Source: Kitasatospora sp. SUK 42
GTDB lineage: Bacteria > Actinomycetota > Actinomycetes > Streptomycetales > Streptomycetaceae
Length of the DNA stretch: 64,000 nucleotides
Direction of reading: 5' to 3'
Assembly (NCBI RefSeq): GCF_015776785.2
Contig: NZ_LFMD02000002.1
Coordinates: 892,764-956,763 of the forward strand
The translations under genes were made by a program, and so were the position numbers. The notes beneath the pieces were generated by a model that was not told the origin of the DNA, ran no database searches, and saw only the letters and a program-made list of their open reading frames with translations. Shown here one piece after another: positions 1 through 11,252 of the stretch (position 1 is the stretch's first letter; each line of letters starts with the position of its first letter).

Positions 1-60
1 CGCTACCCGCGTTCCCCGTTACGGTCTTATCAGGCGACCGCGCTGACCTACCAACTACGA

Positions 61-125
61 CGACAGTCCCGGGGTCACGCTCACGCGTCCCCGGGACCGT
101 CGGTCGACCCCGCTAAGCCGGGGTC
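61..125 (-). terminator. Double hairpin after atpC, likely operon terminator
   Basis: Two stem-loops lie directly downstream of the atpC stop on the minus strand. The nearer has 7-bp arms at 106-112 and 119-125 with a 6-nt loop. The farther has perfect 9-bp arms at 66-74 and 89-97, extended by four pairs beyond one mismatch. There is no U-tract, which is usual for Streptomyces. It probably ends the ATP synthase transcript. Confidence 0.7.
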
Positions 126-133
126 CGGCGCAC

Positions 134-517
134 TCAGGCGTGGGCCTTGAGGCCGCGCGCCGCGAACAGACGCACCTCGGCGCGCCGCTCGGCGTGCTCG
201 TCGAGGTCCGACTTGGCCTTCTCCAGTGCGCGCTCGGCGCGCGCGACGTCGATCTCGTCCGCCAGCTCGGCGATCTCCGCGAGCAGAGACAGCTTGTTGT
301 CGGCGAAGGAGATGAAGCCGCCGTGCACCGCGGCGATCACGGTGCCGCCGTCCACCGTGCGGATGGTGACCGGTCCGGTCTCCAGCACGCTCAGCACCGG
401 GGTGTGACCCGGCATGATGCCGGTGTCACCGGAGGCCGTACGGGCGACGACGATGGTGGCCGCACCGGACCACACCTTGCGGTCGGCTGCGACCAGCTCG
501 ACGTGCAGCTCAGCCAA
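134..517 (-). CDS. atpC: F1Fo ATP synthase epsilon subunit
   Basis: This 127-residue protein is the epsilon subunit of the F1 central stalk, which couples gamma rotation to catalysis and can inhibit ATP hydrolysis. The N-terminal beta-sandwich is clear (MAELHVELVAADRKVWSG, then a GIMPGHTPVLSVLETGPV segment at about 32-50, the usual epsilon signature), followed by a short C-terminal helical hairpin rich in Ala, Glu and Arg. Length is normal for actinobacteria. It is the last gene of the atp operon and is separated from atpD by about 190 nt that hold a strong hairpin, so its expression may be set apart from the rest of the operon. Confidence 0.97.
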   Translation of the reverse strand: MAELHVELVAADRKVWSGAATIVVARTASGDTGIMPGHTPVLSVLETGPVTIRTVDGGTVIAAVHGGFISFADNKLSLLAEIAELADEIDVARAERALEKAKSDLDEHAERRAEVRLFAARGLKAHA

Positions 518-639
518 CGTGGGCTCCTAGGCTCATGCAACGCCCGATTACTCGGGAGTTTCGGTAAGAATAACGGCCCCGCGCCCCCGGCATGAAACCG
601 GCGGCCCGGATTTGACCGGAATCACAGCCGATGCGACGC

Positions 640-673
640 GAGGGGTGGACCCCGGGCTCGGGGGCCACCCCTC
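640..673 (-). other. Stable intercistronic hairpin between atpD and atpC
   Basis: Perfect 9-bp arms at 640-648 and 665-673 enclose further C-G pairs. The stem sits about 30 nt past the atpD stop and 120 nt before atpC. It could be an attenuator or an RNA-processing stem that lowers atpC output relative to the other subunits. The position and pairing are seen; the role is inferred. Confidence 0.55.
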
Positions 674-705
674 ACGTCTCACACAGCTGCTACCGGCCGC
701 AACGA

Positions 706-3068
<2,363 letters not shown>

Positions 3069-3100
3069 GGGTCGTTACGTCCTTTCCCTCGCTACCGGAC

Positions 3101-4675
3101 TCAGGCCTGCTCGGAGAGCAGCTTGCCGTCAGCGGTCTGGTAACCCTGCTTGAACGCCTCGATCGCGCTGGTCAGCGCGTCGACGGTGCCGTCGGCCAGC
3201 AGACCGGTCTCGACGATGCCGGCGAGCAGGTCCTTGTGCTGCAGGCGCACGTGGTCCAGGAACTCGCGCTCGAAGCGGCGGATCTCGGCGACCGGGACGT
3301 CGTCCAGCTTGCCGTTGGTGCCGGCCCAGATGGAGACGACCTGCTCCTCGACCGGGAACGGCTGGTACTGGCCCTGCTTCAGCAGCTCGACCATGCGCGC
3401 ACCGCGCTCCAGCTGGGCCTTGGAGGCCGCGTCCAGGTCGGAACCGAAGGCGGCGAAGGCCTCCAGCTCACGGTACTGGGCGAGGTCCAGACGCAGGCGG
3501 CCGGCGACCGAGCGCATGGCCTTGATCTGGGCGGAGCCACCGACGCGGGAGACCGAGATACCGACGTTCACGGCCGGGCGGATGCCGGCGTTGAACAGGT
3601 CGGACTCCAGGAAGCACTGGCCGTCGGTGATGGAGATGACGTTGGTCGGGATGTACGCCGAGACGTCGTTGGCCTTGGTCTCGATGATCGGCAGACCGGT
3701 CATCGAGCCGCCGCCCAGGGCGTCGTTCAGCTTGGCGCAGCGCTCCAGCAGGCGGGAGTGCAGGTAGAAGACGTCACCCGGGTAGGCCTCGCGGCCCGGC
3801 GGGCGGCGCAGCAGCAGGGAGACGGAGCGGTAGGCCTCGGCCTGCTTCGACAGGTCGTCGAAGATGATCAGGACGTGCTTGCCGTCGTACATCCACTCCT
3901 GGCCGATGGCCGAACCGGTGTACGGGGCGAGGTACTTGAAGCCTGCCGGGTCGGACGCGGGAGCAGCCACGATGGTGGTGTACTCCAGCGCGCCGGCCTC
4001 CTCCAGGGCGCCGCGGACGGACGCGATGGTGGAGCCCTTCTGGCCGACGGCGACGTAGATGCAGCGGACCTGCTTCTCCGGGTCGCCCGAGCGCCAGTTG
4101 TCGCGCTGGTTGATGATCGTGTCGACGGCCACCGCGGTCTTGCCGGTCTGGCGGTCACCGATGATCAGCTGACGCTGGCCACGGCCGATCGGGGTCATCG
4201 CGTCGATGGCCTTGATGCCGGTCTGCAGCGGCTGCTTGACCGACTTGCGGGCCATGACGCCGGGGGCCTGCAGCTCCAGCGCGCGACGGCCGGTGGAGGC
4301 GATGTCGCCCAGACCGTCGATCGGGTTGCCCAGCGGGTCCACGACGCGGCCGAGGTAGCCGTCGCCGACCGGAACCGACAGGACCTCGCCCGTGCGGCGC
4401 ACGGTCTGGCCCTCTTCGATGCCACCGAACTCACCGAGGACGACGACACCGATCTCGCGGGTGTCGAGGTTCAGCGCGAGGCCGAGCGTGCCGTCCTCGA
4501 ACTTCAGCAGCTCGTTCGCCATGACCGAGGGCAGGCCCTCGACATGCGCGATACCGTCCGCCGCGTCAGTGACCGTGCCGACCTCTTCCACAGAGGCGGC
4601 GTCCGGCTGGTACGACTGGACAAAGTCGGCCAGCGCGTCCCGGATCTCCTCCGGACGGATCGTAAGCTCCGCCAT
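3101..4675 (-). CDS. atpA: F1Fo ATP synthase alpha subunit
   Basis: Non-catalytic nucleotide-binding alpha subunit, 524 residues. It opens [20 protein letters not shown], the N-terminal segment that docks onto the delta subunit. The P-loop is [10 protein letters not shown] near residue 170, and the [19 protein letters not shown] signature lies near residue 367. The gene sits between atpH and atpG in the standard bacterial order and is preceded by a 156-nt spacer with a hairpin. Confidence 0.98.
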   Translation of the reverse strand: MAELTIRPEEIRDALADFVQSYQPDAASVEEVGTVTDAADGIAHVEGLPSVMANELLKFEDGTLGLALNLDTREIGVVVLGEFGGIEEGQTVRRTGEVLSVPVGDGYLGRVVDPLGNPIDGLGDIASTGRRALELQAPGVMARKSVKQPLQTGIKAIDAMTPIGRGQRQLIIGDRQTGKTAVAVDTIINQRDNWRSGDPEKQVRCIYVAVGQKGSTIASVRGALEEAGALEYTTIVAAPASDPAGFKYLAPYTGSAIGQEWMYDGKHVLIIFDDLSKQAEAYRSVSLLLRRPPGREAYPGDVFYLHSRLLERCAKLNDALGGGSMTGLPIIETKANDVSAYIPTNVISITDGQCFLESDLFNAGIRPAVNVGISVSRVGGSAQIKAMRSVAGRLRLDLAQYRELEAFAAFGSDLDAASKAQLERGARMVELLKQGQYQPFPVEEQVVSIWAGTNGKLDDVPVAEIRRFEREFLDHVRLQHKDLLAGIVETGLLADGTVDALTSAIEAFKQGYQTADGKLLSEQA

Positions 4676-4775
4676 CAGGCTTCCCTGCTCTCCTAGTTTG
4701 CGATCCTCGGCCCGCCATTGAGGGCCGCAAGTACTCGACTCTCGGCCGGGTCGTATGAACCGGCCGTACGATTTG

Positions 4776-4795
4776 CCGGCTCCTTGGGGAGCCGG
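4776..4795 (-). other. Intercistronic hairpin between atpH and atpA
   Basis: Perfect 8-bp arms at 4776-4783 and 4788-4795 with a 4-nt loop lie in the 156-nt gap between atpH and atpA. There is no U-rich tail, so a processing or stability role is as likely as partial termination. Confidence 0.5.
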
Positions 4796-4831
4796 TTTCC
4801 CGACCGAGGGTCGGATGTGCTGCTTGGGTGC

Positions 4832-5644
4832 TCAGCCTTCGAGCGACTGGCGAGCGCCTTCGAGGCGGCTCGACACGGTGCCGTCGATGATCTCGTCGCC
4901 GATCTGGACCTGGACACCGCCGACGACCTCGGGGTCGACGTCGATGTTCAGGTGGACCTGGCGGCCGTACATCCGGCCCAGAGCACCGGACAGGCGCTCC
5001 TTCTGGGTGTCCGACAGCGGCACCGCGCTGGTGACCAGGGCCACCACACGGCCGCGGCGCGCGGCGGCGAGCTTCGAGTAGGACTCGAGGCCCTGCTCCA
5101 GGCTACGGCCACGCGGCGTGTTGACGAGGGCGGTGACCAGCCGGACGGTGCCGGCGTTGGCGCGGCCGAGCAGCTTCGCGATCAGCGCGGCCTTGGCGAC
5201 GGCGCCGGCCTTCGGCTCGGTGAGCGCGGCGCGCAGCTCGTGCGAGCCGCTCACCACCCGTCCGAACCGGAACAGCTCGTCCTCGACGTCGTCCAGGACG
5301 CCGGCCTTGTCCGCGGCGATGACCTCGGCGTACGCGGCGAGCTCCTCGGTCGCGTCCACCAGGTCGCGCGAACCCGACCAGCGGGAGCGGACCAGACCGG
5401 AGACCAGGTCGACGGCCTCGCCGGAGACCTGACCGGTCAGCAGCGAGGTGACGAGCTGGGCCTTGTCCTGGCCCGACCGGGACGGGTCGGTCAGGACACG
5501 GCGCAGCGACACCTCACGGTCCAGCACGGCCGTGACGGCGGTGAGCTCCTCGGCCAGCTTGGCCGCGTCCACCGAGGTGGAGTCGGTCAGGCTCTCCAGG
5601 TTCTGCCGACCGGCGGCGAGGGCCTCGCGGCTGGCGCCGATCAC
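4832..5644 (-). CDS. atpH: F1Fo ATP synthase delta subunit
   Basis: Delta subunit of the peripheral stalk, 270 residues. Actinobacterial delta subunits are longer than the roughly 180 residues of E. coli, and this length fits. The conserved C-terminal OSCP-type segment is visible (RGRVVALVTSAVPLSDTQKE, then GGVQVQIGDEIIDGTVSSRL). The start codon overlaps the atpF stop by 4 nt (ATGA), so translation is coupled to the b subunit, its stalk partner. Confidence 0.97.
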   Translation of the reverse strand: MIGASREALAAGRQNLESLTDSTSVDAAKLAEELTAVTAVLDREVSLRRVLTDPSRSGQDKAQLVTSLLTGQVSGEAVDLVSGLVRSRWSGSRDLVDATEELAAYAEVIAADKAGVLDDVEDELFRFGRVVSGSHELRAALTEPKAGAVAKAALIAKLLGRANAGTVRLVTALVNTPRGRSLEQGLESYSKLAAARRGRVVALVTSAVPLSDTQKERLSGALGRMYGRQVHLNIDVDPEVVGGVQVQIGDEIIDGTVSSRLEGARQSLEG

Positions 5645-6198
5645 TTGGCCGCACCCTGAGCAACGGCGGCCTTGGCCTCCAGCTCGTCCAGGAAACGGTC
5701 GATCACACCGCTCTGCCGGGCGGAGTCCTCAAGGGACTCGCCCACGATGCGGGACGCCAGCTGGGTGGCCAGCGAGCCCACGTCCTGACGCAGGGCGGCA
5801 GTCGCCTGCTTCTTGTCGGCGTCGATCTGGGCGTGACCGGCCGCGACGATGGCCTCGCGCTGACGCTGGCCCTCCTCGCGCATCTCGGCGAGCTGGGCGG
5901 CGCCCTGCTCGCGAGCCTGCTCGACGATGCGGGCGGCCTCGTGGCGCGCCTCGGCGAGCTCGGCGCGGTACTGCTCAAGCAGGGCCTGGGCCTCGGCCTG
6001 AGCGGCCTCGGCGCGCTCCATGCCGCCCTCGATGGCGTCCCGGCGCTCCGACAGCACCTTCTCGATGCTGGGGAGGAGCTTCTTGCCGAGCAGACCGAAG
6101 ACGATGAAGAAGCAGAGCAGGCCGATGACGATCTCGGGCCAAGCGGGGAGAAGAGGGTTCATCTTCTCCTCGGCCGCGAGGGCGACCACGGGGTTCAT
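5641..6198 (-). CDS. atpF: F1Fo ATP synthase b subunit
   Basis: Membrane-anchored b subunit of the peripheral stalk, 185 residues. One transmembrane helix near residues 22-42 (IVIGLLCFFIVFGLLGKKLL) is followed by a long Ala/Glu/Arg/Gln-rich coiled coil up to about residue 150. The stop overlaps the atpH start by 4 nt. The first ten residues before the conserved core are less certain; a second in-frame ATG follows at residue 12. Confidence 0.97.
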   Translation of the reverse strand: MNPVVALAAEEKMNPLLPAWPEIVIGLLCFFIVFGLLGKKLLPSIEKVLSERRDAIEGGMERAEAAQAEAQALLEQYRAELAEARHEAARIVEQAREQGAAQLAEMREEGQRQREAIVAAGHAQIDADKKQATAALRQDVGSLATQLASRIVGESLEDSARQSGVIDRFLDELEAKAAVAQGAAK

Positions 6199-6238
6199 AT
6201 CTGAACCTTTCGTCTCAGGGGACTACCGGCGTAACGAA

Positions 6239-6541
<303 letters not shown>

Positions 6542-6567
6542 TCATGAGAGGCCGCGGGCCTCGGGGC

Positions 6568-7380
6568 TCAGTGCGCCTCTTCCAGGGCACCGGCGATGTA
6601 GCTGCTGGCCAGCATCACGAAGATGTAGGCCTGCAGGAACTGGACCAGCAGCTCGAAGGCGGTCAGGCCGACGGCGACGACGAACGAGGCCGAGCCGTAC
6701 AGCGCGCCCAGGGACGGGCTGAGCAGGTACCAGGAGGCGATGGAGAACATCACGATCAGCAGGTGGCCGGCGAACATGTTCGCGAAGGCTCGGACCGCGA
6801 GCGTGAAGGGGCGCACGAAGATGTTCGAGAAGAACTCGATCGGCACCAGGATGAACATGACCCAGCCCGGGATGCCCGAGGGCCAGCAGAGGTTCTTCAG
6901 ACCGCCGACGAAGCCGTGCTTCTTGAAGGTCAGCGTCATGTAGGTGATCCACACGACCAGGGCCAGGCCGGCCGGGAACGCGATCGCCGCCGTCACGGGG
7001 AACTGTGCGAACGGGATGATCGACATGATGTTCAACAGCCACACGAAGAAGAACATCGAGACCAGCATCGGGACGTACTTCTCGCCCTTTTTGCCGATCG
7101 TCTCCAGCACGATGGAGCGCTTGACGAAGTCGTAGCCGATCTCACCGACGAGCTGGAGCTTGCCGGGAACCAGTCGCGGCTTGGCGAAGGCGGCCCAGAA
7201 GAACACCACGACCAGCAGCGCGACGATGATCGAGAGCAGCATCGGCTTGTTGAAGTCGACGCCACCGACCGAGAAGATCGGCTTGAACTGGAACTCGTTC
7301 AGGCCCGGGGCCGGGAAGCCGCAGCCAGCGTCCCCGAAGTGGCAACTGCCTGAGGCGAGGGACGTGAGTTCAGCACTCAC
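6568..7380 (-). CDS. atpB: F1Fo ATP synthase a subunit
   Basis: Stator a subunit, 270 residues, provides the proton half-channels. The essential Arg lies in FTLAVRAFANMFAGHLL (around residue 200). Several hydrophobic helices are present (LLSIIVALLVVVFFWAAF; MLVSMFFFVWLLNIMSIIPF). The start is GTG at 7380 with AAGGAG upstream. The N-terminus carries two cysteines (SCHFGDAGC), which may be extracytoplasmic. It heads the Fo genes after a 285-nt spacer from atpI. Confidence 0.97.
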   Translation of the reverse strand: MSAELTSLASGSCHFGDAGCGFPAPGLNEFQFKPIFSVGGVDFNKPMLLSIIVALLVVVFFWAAFAKPRLVPGKLQLVGEIGYDFVKRSIVLETIGKKGEKYVPMLVSMFFFVWLLNIMSIIPFAQFPVTAAIAFPAGLALVVWITYMTLTFKKHGFVGGLKNLCWPSGIPGWVMFILVPIEFFSNIFVRPFTLAVRAFANMFAGHLLIVMFSIASWYLLSPSLGALYGSASFVVAVGLTAFELLVQFLQAYIFVMLASSYIAGALEEAH

Positions 7381-7634
7381 CGCGGACTCCTTCGTCGTGA
7401 CGCATGGTTACGGCAACCTCGGTGTGTCGGCGTGGCCTGCGACCACGGAGCGGCACTGGAACTTGATGGGTTTCTCGCCGACCCCGCGCGGCAGTGCACT
7501 GCACCACAGCGGGATCATCGAAGACTGCGCGGATCCGGGGGGCGATCCGTCCACTGTCCGGACAGACCTGGCCTCTTCCCGTACTCCGTTGTTGCGACGG
7601 ACGATAGCAGCCCGTCAGTGCGGCATAAACACCG

Positions 7635-7651
7635 CCCCCCTCGTTGGGGGG
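7635..7651 (-). other. C6/G6 hairpin between atpI and atpB
   Basis: Six C at 7635-7640 and six G at 7646-7651 flank a 5-nt loop in the 285-nt atpI-atpB spacer. It could be a weak terminator or attenuator between atpI and the structural genes. I see no gene in this spacer. Confidence 0.4.
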
Positions 7652-7665
7652 ACAGCCAGGCCTCG

Positions 7666-8109
7666 TCACTGTTGACGTCCCGAGTCGGAGGGCTTGTCGT
7701 CCTTCTTTTCCGAGGCGTCGGGGTTGACGTAGAACGTCTTGGCCTTGAGGGCGCCGCGCACCTGGAAACCCGTCCAGATCAGGGCGCAGCCGAGCAGGGT
7801 GAAGGCGAAGGCCTGCCGGTTGAAGAGCTCGGTGTTCTTGAAGACCGCGAGCACGATGCCGACCAGCAGGATCTGCGTGGTGTACACCAGCAGCCCCGCG
7901 GCCATCATCATCTGAGGGTTCGACCTGGTCAGGCGGTCGAGCGCGACCTGACCCGAACTGAAGAAGGCCATCACCAGCAGCGCACCGAAGAAGGCGCCGA
8001 GCAGGCCCTTGCCACCGGCGACGGCGAAGGAGATCGCCATGGCGACGATCCCGGCGACCGCAGTGGGGATCGCGGCGCCTCGGAGGATCCGGGCGTCGGT
8101 GGACGGCAT
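7666..8109 (-). CDS. atpI: ATP synthase I-like membrane protein
   Basis: This 147-residue protein with about four hydrophobic segments lies immediately upstream of atpB, the usual place of AtpI, which assists c-ring assembly in other bacteria. The chosen ATG at 8109 begins MPSTDARILRGAAIPTAVAG. Codons farther upstream would add a Pro/Arg/Cys-rich stretch that looks like untranslated leader. The C-terminus is hydrophilic (EKKDDKPSD). Sequence conservation in AtpI is weak, so the call rests on position, size and topology. Confidence 0.8.
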   Translation of the reverse strand: MPSTDARILRGAAIPTAVAGIVAMAISFAVAGGKGLLGAFFGALLVMAFFSSGQVALDRLTRSNPQMMMAAGLLVYTTQILLVGIVLAVFKNTELFNRQAFAFTLLGCALIWTGFQVRGALKAKTFYVNPDASEKKDDKPSDSGRQQ

Positions 8110-8384
8110 GTCGGCAGCTCCGGCGGCATGTCGATGGCGGGGGGACGGGCACAGCGGTGGCGGGTGACACCGGACCGAGGGGCCGCCGCCGGACCGCCCG
8201 CGGAAGCGGCAGGCCCGTCGAGGGAGACCGACCAGGGACGGAAGTCCTCCACCTGTCAGGTCTTTCGGCGTGTTCTCGGTACTCGTGAACGGTATCACAA
8301 ACTATTTGATGAGAGCTTTACCATGAATGTGTGGCTCCTGTCACACCGATGGCGCAACGAATCCGCCATACGGGTGAAGCCGTC

Positions 8385-8397
8385 TGACGTATCGTCA
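8385..8397. promoter_or_regulatory. Perfect 13-bp palindrome TGACG-TAT-CGTCA upstream of atpI
   Basis: TGACGTATCGTCA is a perfect dyad just after the end of the wecA-like gene, in the 297-nt spacer that must hold the atp operon promoter. The adjacent segment 8270-8400 is unusually AT-rich for this genome, as expected for a promoter region. It may be an operator; no regulator is identified. Confidence 0.35.
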
Positions 8398-8406
8398 ACT
8401 CCCTTG

Positions 8407-9687
8407 CTAGCGGCGCCCGGTGGCCTTGTCGTGGTCGGCGGACGCCGAGGAGCCCCCGCCGGCTTCACCAAGAAGTTGCTTGTCCTTTGCCGACAGTTCA
8501 GCCATCGGGCCGGTGGGCTGCCTCCGGTACCTCGGGGGGACGAAGGACTGCACCGCCCTGGGGGCCCTCGGACGGAACCGCGGGGTGAGCAGCACCACCA
8601 GGCCGACCAGGCAGAGCCCGGCGAGGGTCAGCACCACCGTGCGGCCGGTGTTGGTCACCGAGAAGGCCACCGTGCCGAAGGCGATCAGCGCGGCCCAGAA
8701 GTACATGATCAGTACGGCGCGGCTGTGCGAGTGCCCGACCTGGAGCAGCCGGTGGTGCAGGTGGCGCTTGTCCGCGGCGAACGGCGACTGGCCGGCCCAG
8801 GTGCGGCGCACCACCGCGAGCAGCAGGTCGGCCAGCGGCAGCGCGATGACCGTCAGCGGCAGCAGCAGCGGGATGTAGATCGGCACCAGGGCGTGGACGG
8901 TGGCGGTCTGCGAACCGGTCTCGTTGTTGATCAGGTCGGGGTCGACCCGGCCGGTGATCGAGATCGCGGCGACGGCCAGCATCAGGCCCAGCATCATCGA
9001 GCCGGAGTCGCCCATGAAGATCCGCGCGGGGTGCATGTTGTGCGCCAGGAAGCCCAGGCACATGCCGATCAGCAGCACGCTGAACAGCACGGCGGGGGCC
9101 GCGTCGGTGATCGTGTAGCCGTACCAGAGCCGGTAGCTGTACAGGAAGAAGGCCATCGCGGCGATGCAGACCATGCCGCCGGCCAGGCCGTCCAGTCCGT
9201 CGATGAAGTTCACCGCGTTGACCATGACGACCACCAGGGTGACCGAGATGACCATGCCCTGGGTCGGGCTCACCGCCACCGCGCCGACGCCGGGCACCGG
9301 GAGGGTGATCACCGTGACGCCCTGCCAGACCATCACACCGGCGGCGATCATCTGGCCGCCGAGCTTCACCAGCGCGTCCACGCCCCACTTGTCGTCGAGC
9401 ACGCCGAGCAGGAACATGATCCCGGCGCCGGACAGCAGCGCGCGGATGTCGCTGCCACCGCTGAACACCTTGCTCAGGTTGTCCAGTTGAGAGGCCACCA
9501 GGATGCCCGCGCACAGCCCGCCGAACATGGCGATGCCGCCCAGTCGGGGCGTGGGCTCGCGGTGCACGTCGCGGGCGCGGACCGGGGGCATGGCGCCGGC
9601 CGCGATGGCGAACTTCCGGACCGGGCCCGTCAGCAGGTAGGTGACGGCGGCGGTGCAGAACAGCACCAGCAGATACTCACGCACCAC
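8407..9687 (-). CDS. WecA/TagO-family undecaprenyl-phosphate sugar-1-phosphate transferase
   Basis: A polytopic membrane enzyme of 426 residues that starts a polyprenyl-linked glycan by moving a HexNAc-1-phosphate from UDP-sugar onto undecaprenyl phosphate. Diagnostic motifs are LGVLDDKWGVD, NAVNFIDGLDGLAGG, FMGDSGSMMLG and the cytoplasmic HLHHRLLQVGHSH, which is the WecA-type His motif and distinguishes it from MraY. About eleven hydrophobic helices are present. The start is GTG at 9687 with AGGAGG upstream. The tail after residue 380 is hydrophilic. The sugar is probably GlcNAc, for teichoic, teichuronic or arabinogalactan-like wall polymers (inferred). Confidence 0.9.
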   Translation of the reverse strand: MVREYLLVLFCTAAVTYLLTGPVRKFAIAAGAMPPVRARDVHREPTPRLGGIAMFGGLCAGILVASQLDNLSKVFSGGSDIRALLSGAGIMFLLGVLDDKWGVDALVKLGGQMIAAGVMVWQGVTVITLPVPGVGAVAVSPTQGMVISVTLVVVMVNAVNFIDGLDGLAGGMVCIAAMAFFLYSYRLWYGYTITDAAPAVLFSVLLIGMCLGFLAHNMHPARIFMGDSGSMMLGLMLAVAAISITGRVDPDLINNETGSQTATVHALVPIYIPLLLPLTVIALPLADLLLAVVRRTWAGQSPFAADKRHLHHRLLQVGHSHSRAVLIMYFWAALIAFGTVAFSVTNTGRTVVLTLAGLCLVGLVVLLTPRFRPRAPRAVQSFVPPRYRRQPTGPMAELSAKDKQLLGEAGGGSSASADHDKATGRR

Positions 9688-9857
9688 TGGCCTCCTGCAT
9701 CACTGTCGAACGGGGAGGTACCGAAGGTACTCCCCTGCCTTCCCGGGGTTCGAGGTGCGTCGCCACGGCACACACCTTATTGAGTCGGACGCCCGGGACG
9801 TGCATCGCGGTTCGCCCTCCCGGGTAGGAGATCCCGATACCCCTGGACGGTTCCCGT

Positions 9858-11138
9858 TCACCGGGGTCCGGCGAAGGCCAGCGCCAGCTCCCGGACGCGT
9901 TCCGCGACCGGCCCGGGCGCCTCCCCCGCCAGCAGCCGCGCGATCAGCCCGGCGATCCCGGCCAGCTCCGCCTCGCCCATGCCCTGACTGGTCACGGTGC
10001 CCGTGCCCAGCCGGATCCCGGAGCCCTCGGCGGGCGGCGCCGGGTCGTACGGCAGCGCGCACTTGCCCAGCAGCAGCCCGGCCGCCGCGCAGCGCCGCTC
10101 GGCCTCCAGCCCGGTCACTCCGAGCGTGCTCACGTCGGCGGTCACCAGATGGGTGTCGGTACCGCCCGTCAGGGGGCGCATACCGGCCTCTGCGAGCCCC
10201 GCGGCGAGTGCCCGCGCCCCGTCCACCGTCCGCTGCGCGTACGCCCGGTAGGCGGGCGTGGCGGCCTCCGCGAGGGCCACCGCCTTGCCGGCCACCTCGT
10301 TCATCGCGGCGCCGCCCTGGCTGAACGGGAACACCGCCCGGTCGATCCGCTCGGCCAGCTCCGCGGTGGACAGCAGCAGGCCCCCGCGCGGGCCGCGCAG
10401 CAGCTTGTGGGTGGCCGCCACCGTGACGTCCGCGTACGGCACCGGGGAGGGCGCCAACCCGGCCGCCACCAGGCCCGCGGTCTGGGCCACCGAGGCGATC
10501 AGATAGGCGTCCACCTCGTCGGCGATCTCCCGGAAGGCCGCCCAGTCCGGGTGCCGGGGGTGGGAGATCGAGCCCGCCACGATGGCCTTGGGGCGGTGCA
10601 GCCGGGCCAGGTCGCGCACCTGGTCGAGGTCGATCAGGCCGTCGCCCTCACGCACCCCGTAGCCGGTGAACTCGAACCAGCGGCCGGAGAAGTTCGCCCG
10701 CGAGCCGCAGCTGAGGTGGCCGCCGTGCTCCAGCGACATCGCCAGCACCCCGTCACCGGGCCGCAGCAGCGCCGCGTACGCCGCCAGCATCGCCGAAGTC
10801 GCCGACCGGGGCTGGACGTTGGCGTGCGGGGCGGCGAACAGTTCACGGGCCCGGTCGATCGCCAGCAGCTCCGCGGCGTCCGCGAGCGCGCAGCCGGTGT
10901 GGTGCCGGCGGCCCGGGTAGCCCTCGGCGTACTTGTCGATCAGCGGCCCGGCCAGCGCCGCCAGCACGGCGGGCGTGGTCAGGTTCTCCCCCGCCAGCAG
11001 CTGGATGGTCTCGGCCCGCCGCTCGGCCTCGGCGGCCAGCAGGTCGGCGATCTGCGGATCCGCCCGGTGCAGCGCCTCGGACGCCCAGGGGCGCCCCCTC
11101 GTCGCGGTCGAGCCGGTCGCGGCATCGGTGACGGTCAT
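9858..11138 (-). CDS. Serine hydroxymethyltransferase-like protein with altered active site
   Basis: A fold-type I PLP enzyme of 426 residues that aligns by eye along its length with GlyA. The lysine motif THKLLRGPRGG is kept (Lys245), as is KYAEGYPG. Other canonical residues are changed: the Asp and His of the DMAHxAG motif are Ser216 and Gln219 (ASVAQTAG), the Tyr pair after YPGKR is His79-His80, and the Ser of ASEN is Gly50. The Asp normally pairs with the PLP ring nitrogen, so ordinary SHMT activity is doubtful. ATG at 11138 has GGGAG upstream. It sits in the conserved tsaC-phosphatase-glyA-wecA order, so it is maintained, perhaps with a different reaction. Confidence 0.85.
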   Translation of the reverse strand: MTVTDAATGSTATRGRPWASEALHRADPQIADLLAAEAERRAETIQLLAGENLTTPAVLAALAGPLIDKYAEGYPGRRHHTGCALADAAELLAIDRARELFAAPHANVQPRSATSAMLAAYAALLRPGDGVLAMSLEHGGHLSCGSRANFSGRWFEFTGYGVREGDGLIDLDQVRDLARLHRPKAIVAGSISHPRHPDWAAFREIADEVDAYLIASVAQTAGLVAAGLAPSPVPYADVTVAATHKLLRGPRGGLLLSTAELAERIDRAVFPFSQGGAAMNEVAGKAVALAEAATPAYRAYAQRTVDGARALAAGLAEAGMRPLTGGTDTHLVTADVSTLGVTGLEAERRCAAAGLLLGKCALPYDPAPPAEGSGIRLGTGTVTSQGMGEAELAGIAGLIARLLAGEAPGPVAERVRELALAFAGPR

Positions 11139-11252
11139 GGCAGGGCTCCCGGGCGCTGCGGGTGGGGCACCCCCGGCGGAGGCTGGAGGAGGTGGAATCC
11201 AGCCTAGGACCGCCTTCGCCACCCGGCCCTCCGGGAAGGGGCCGTTCGGCCC

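Noticed and set aside
8110..8298. An N-terminal extension of AtpI of 63 residues
   Set aside because: The added residues are Pro/Arg/Cys-rich and unlike a membrane protein; the ATG at 8109 fits the family size.
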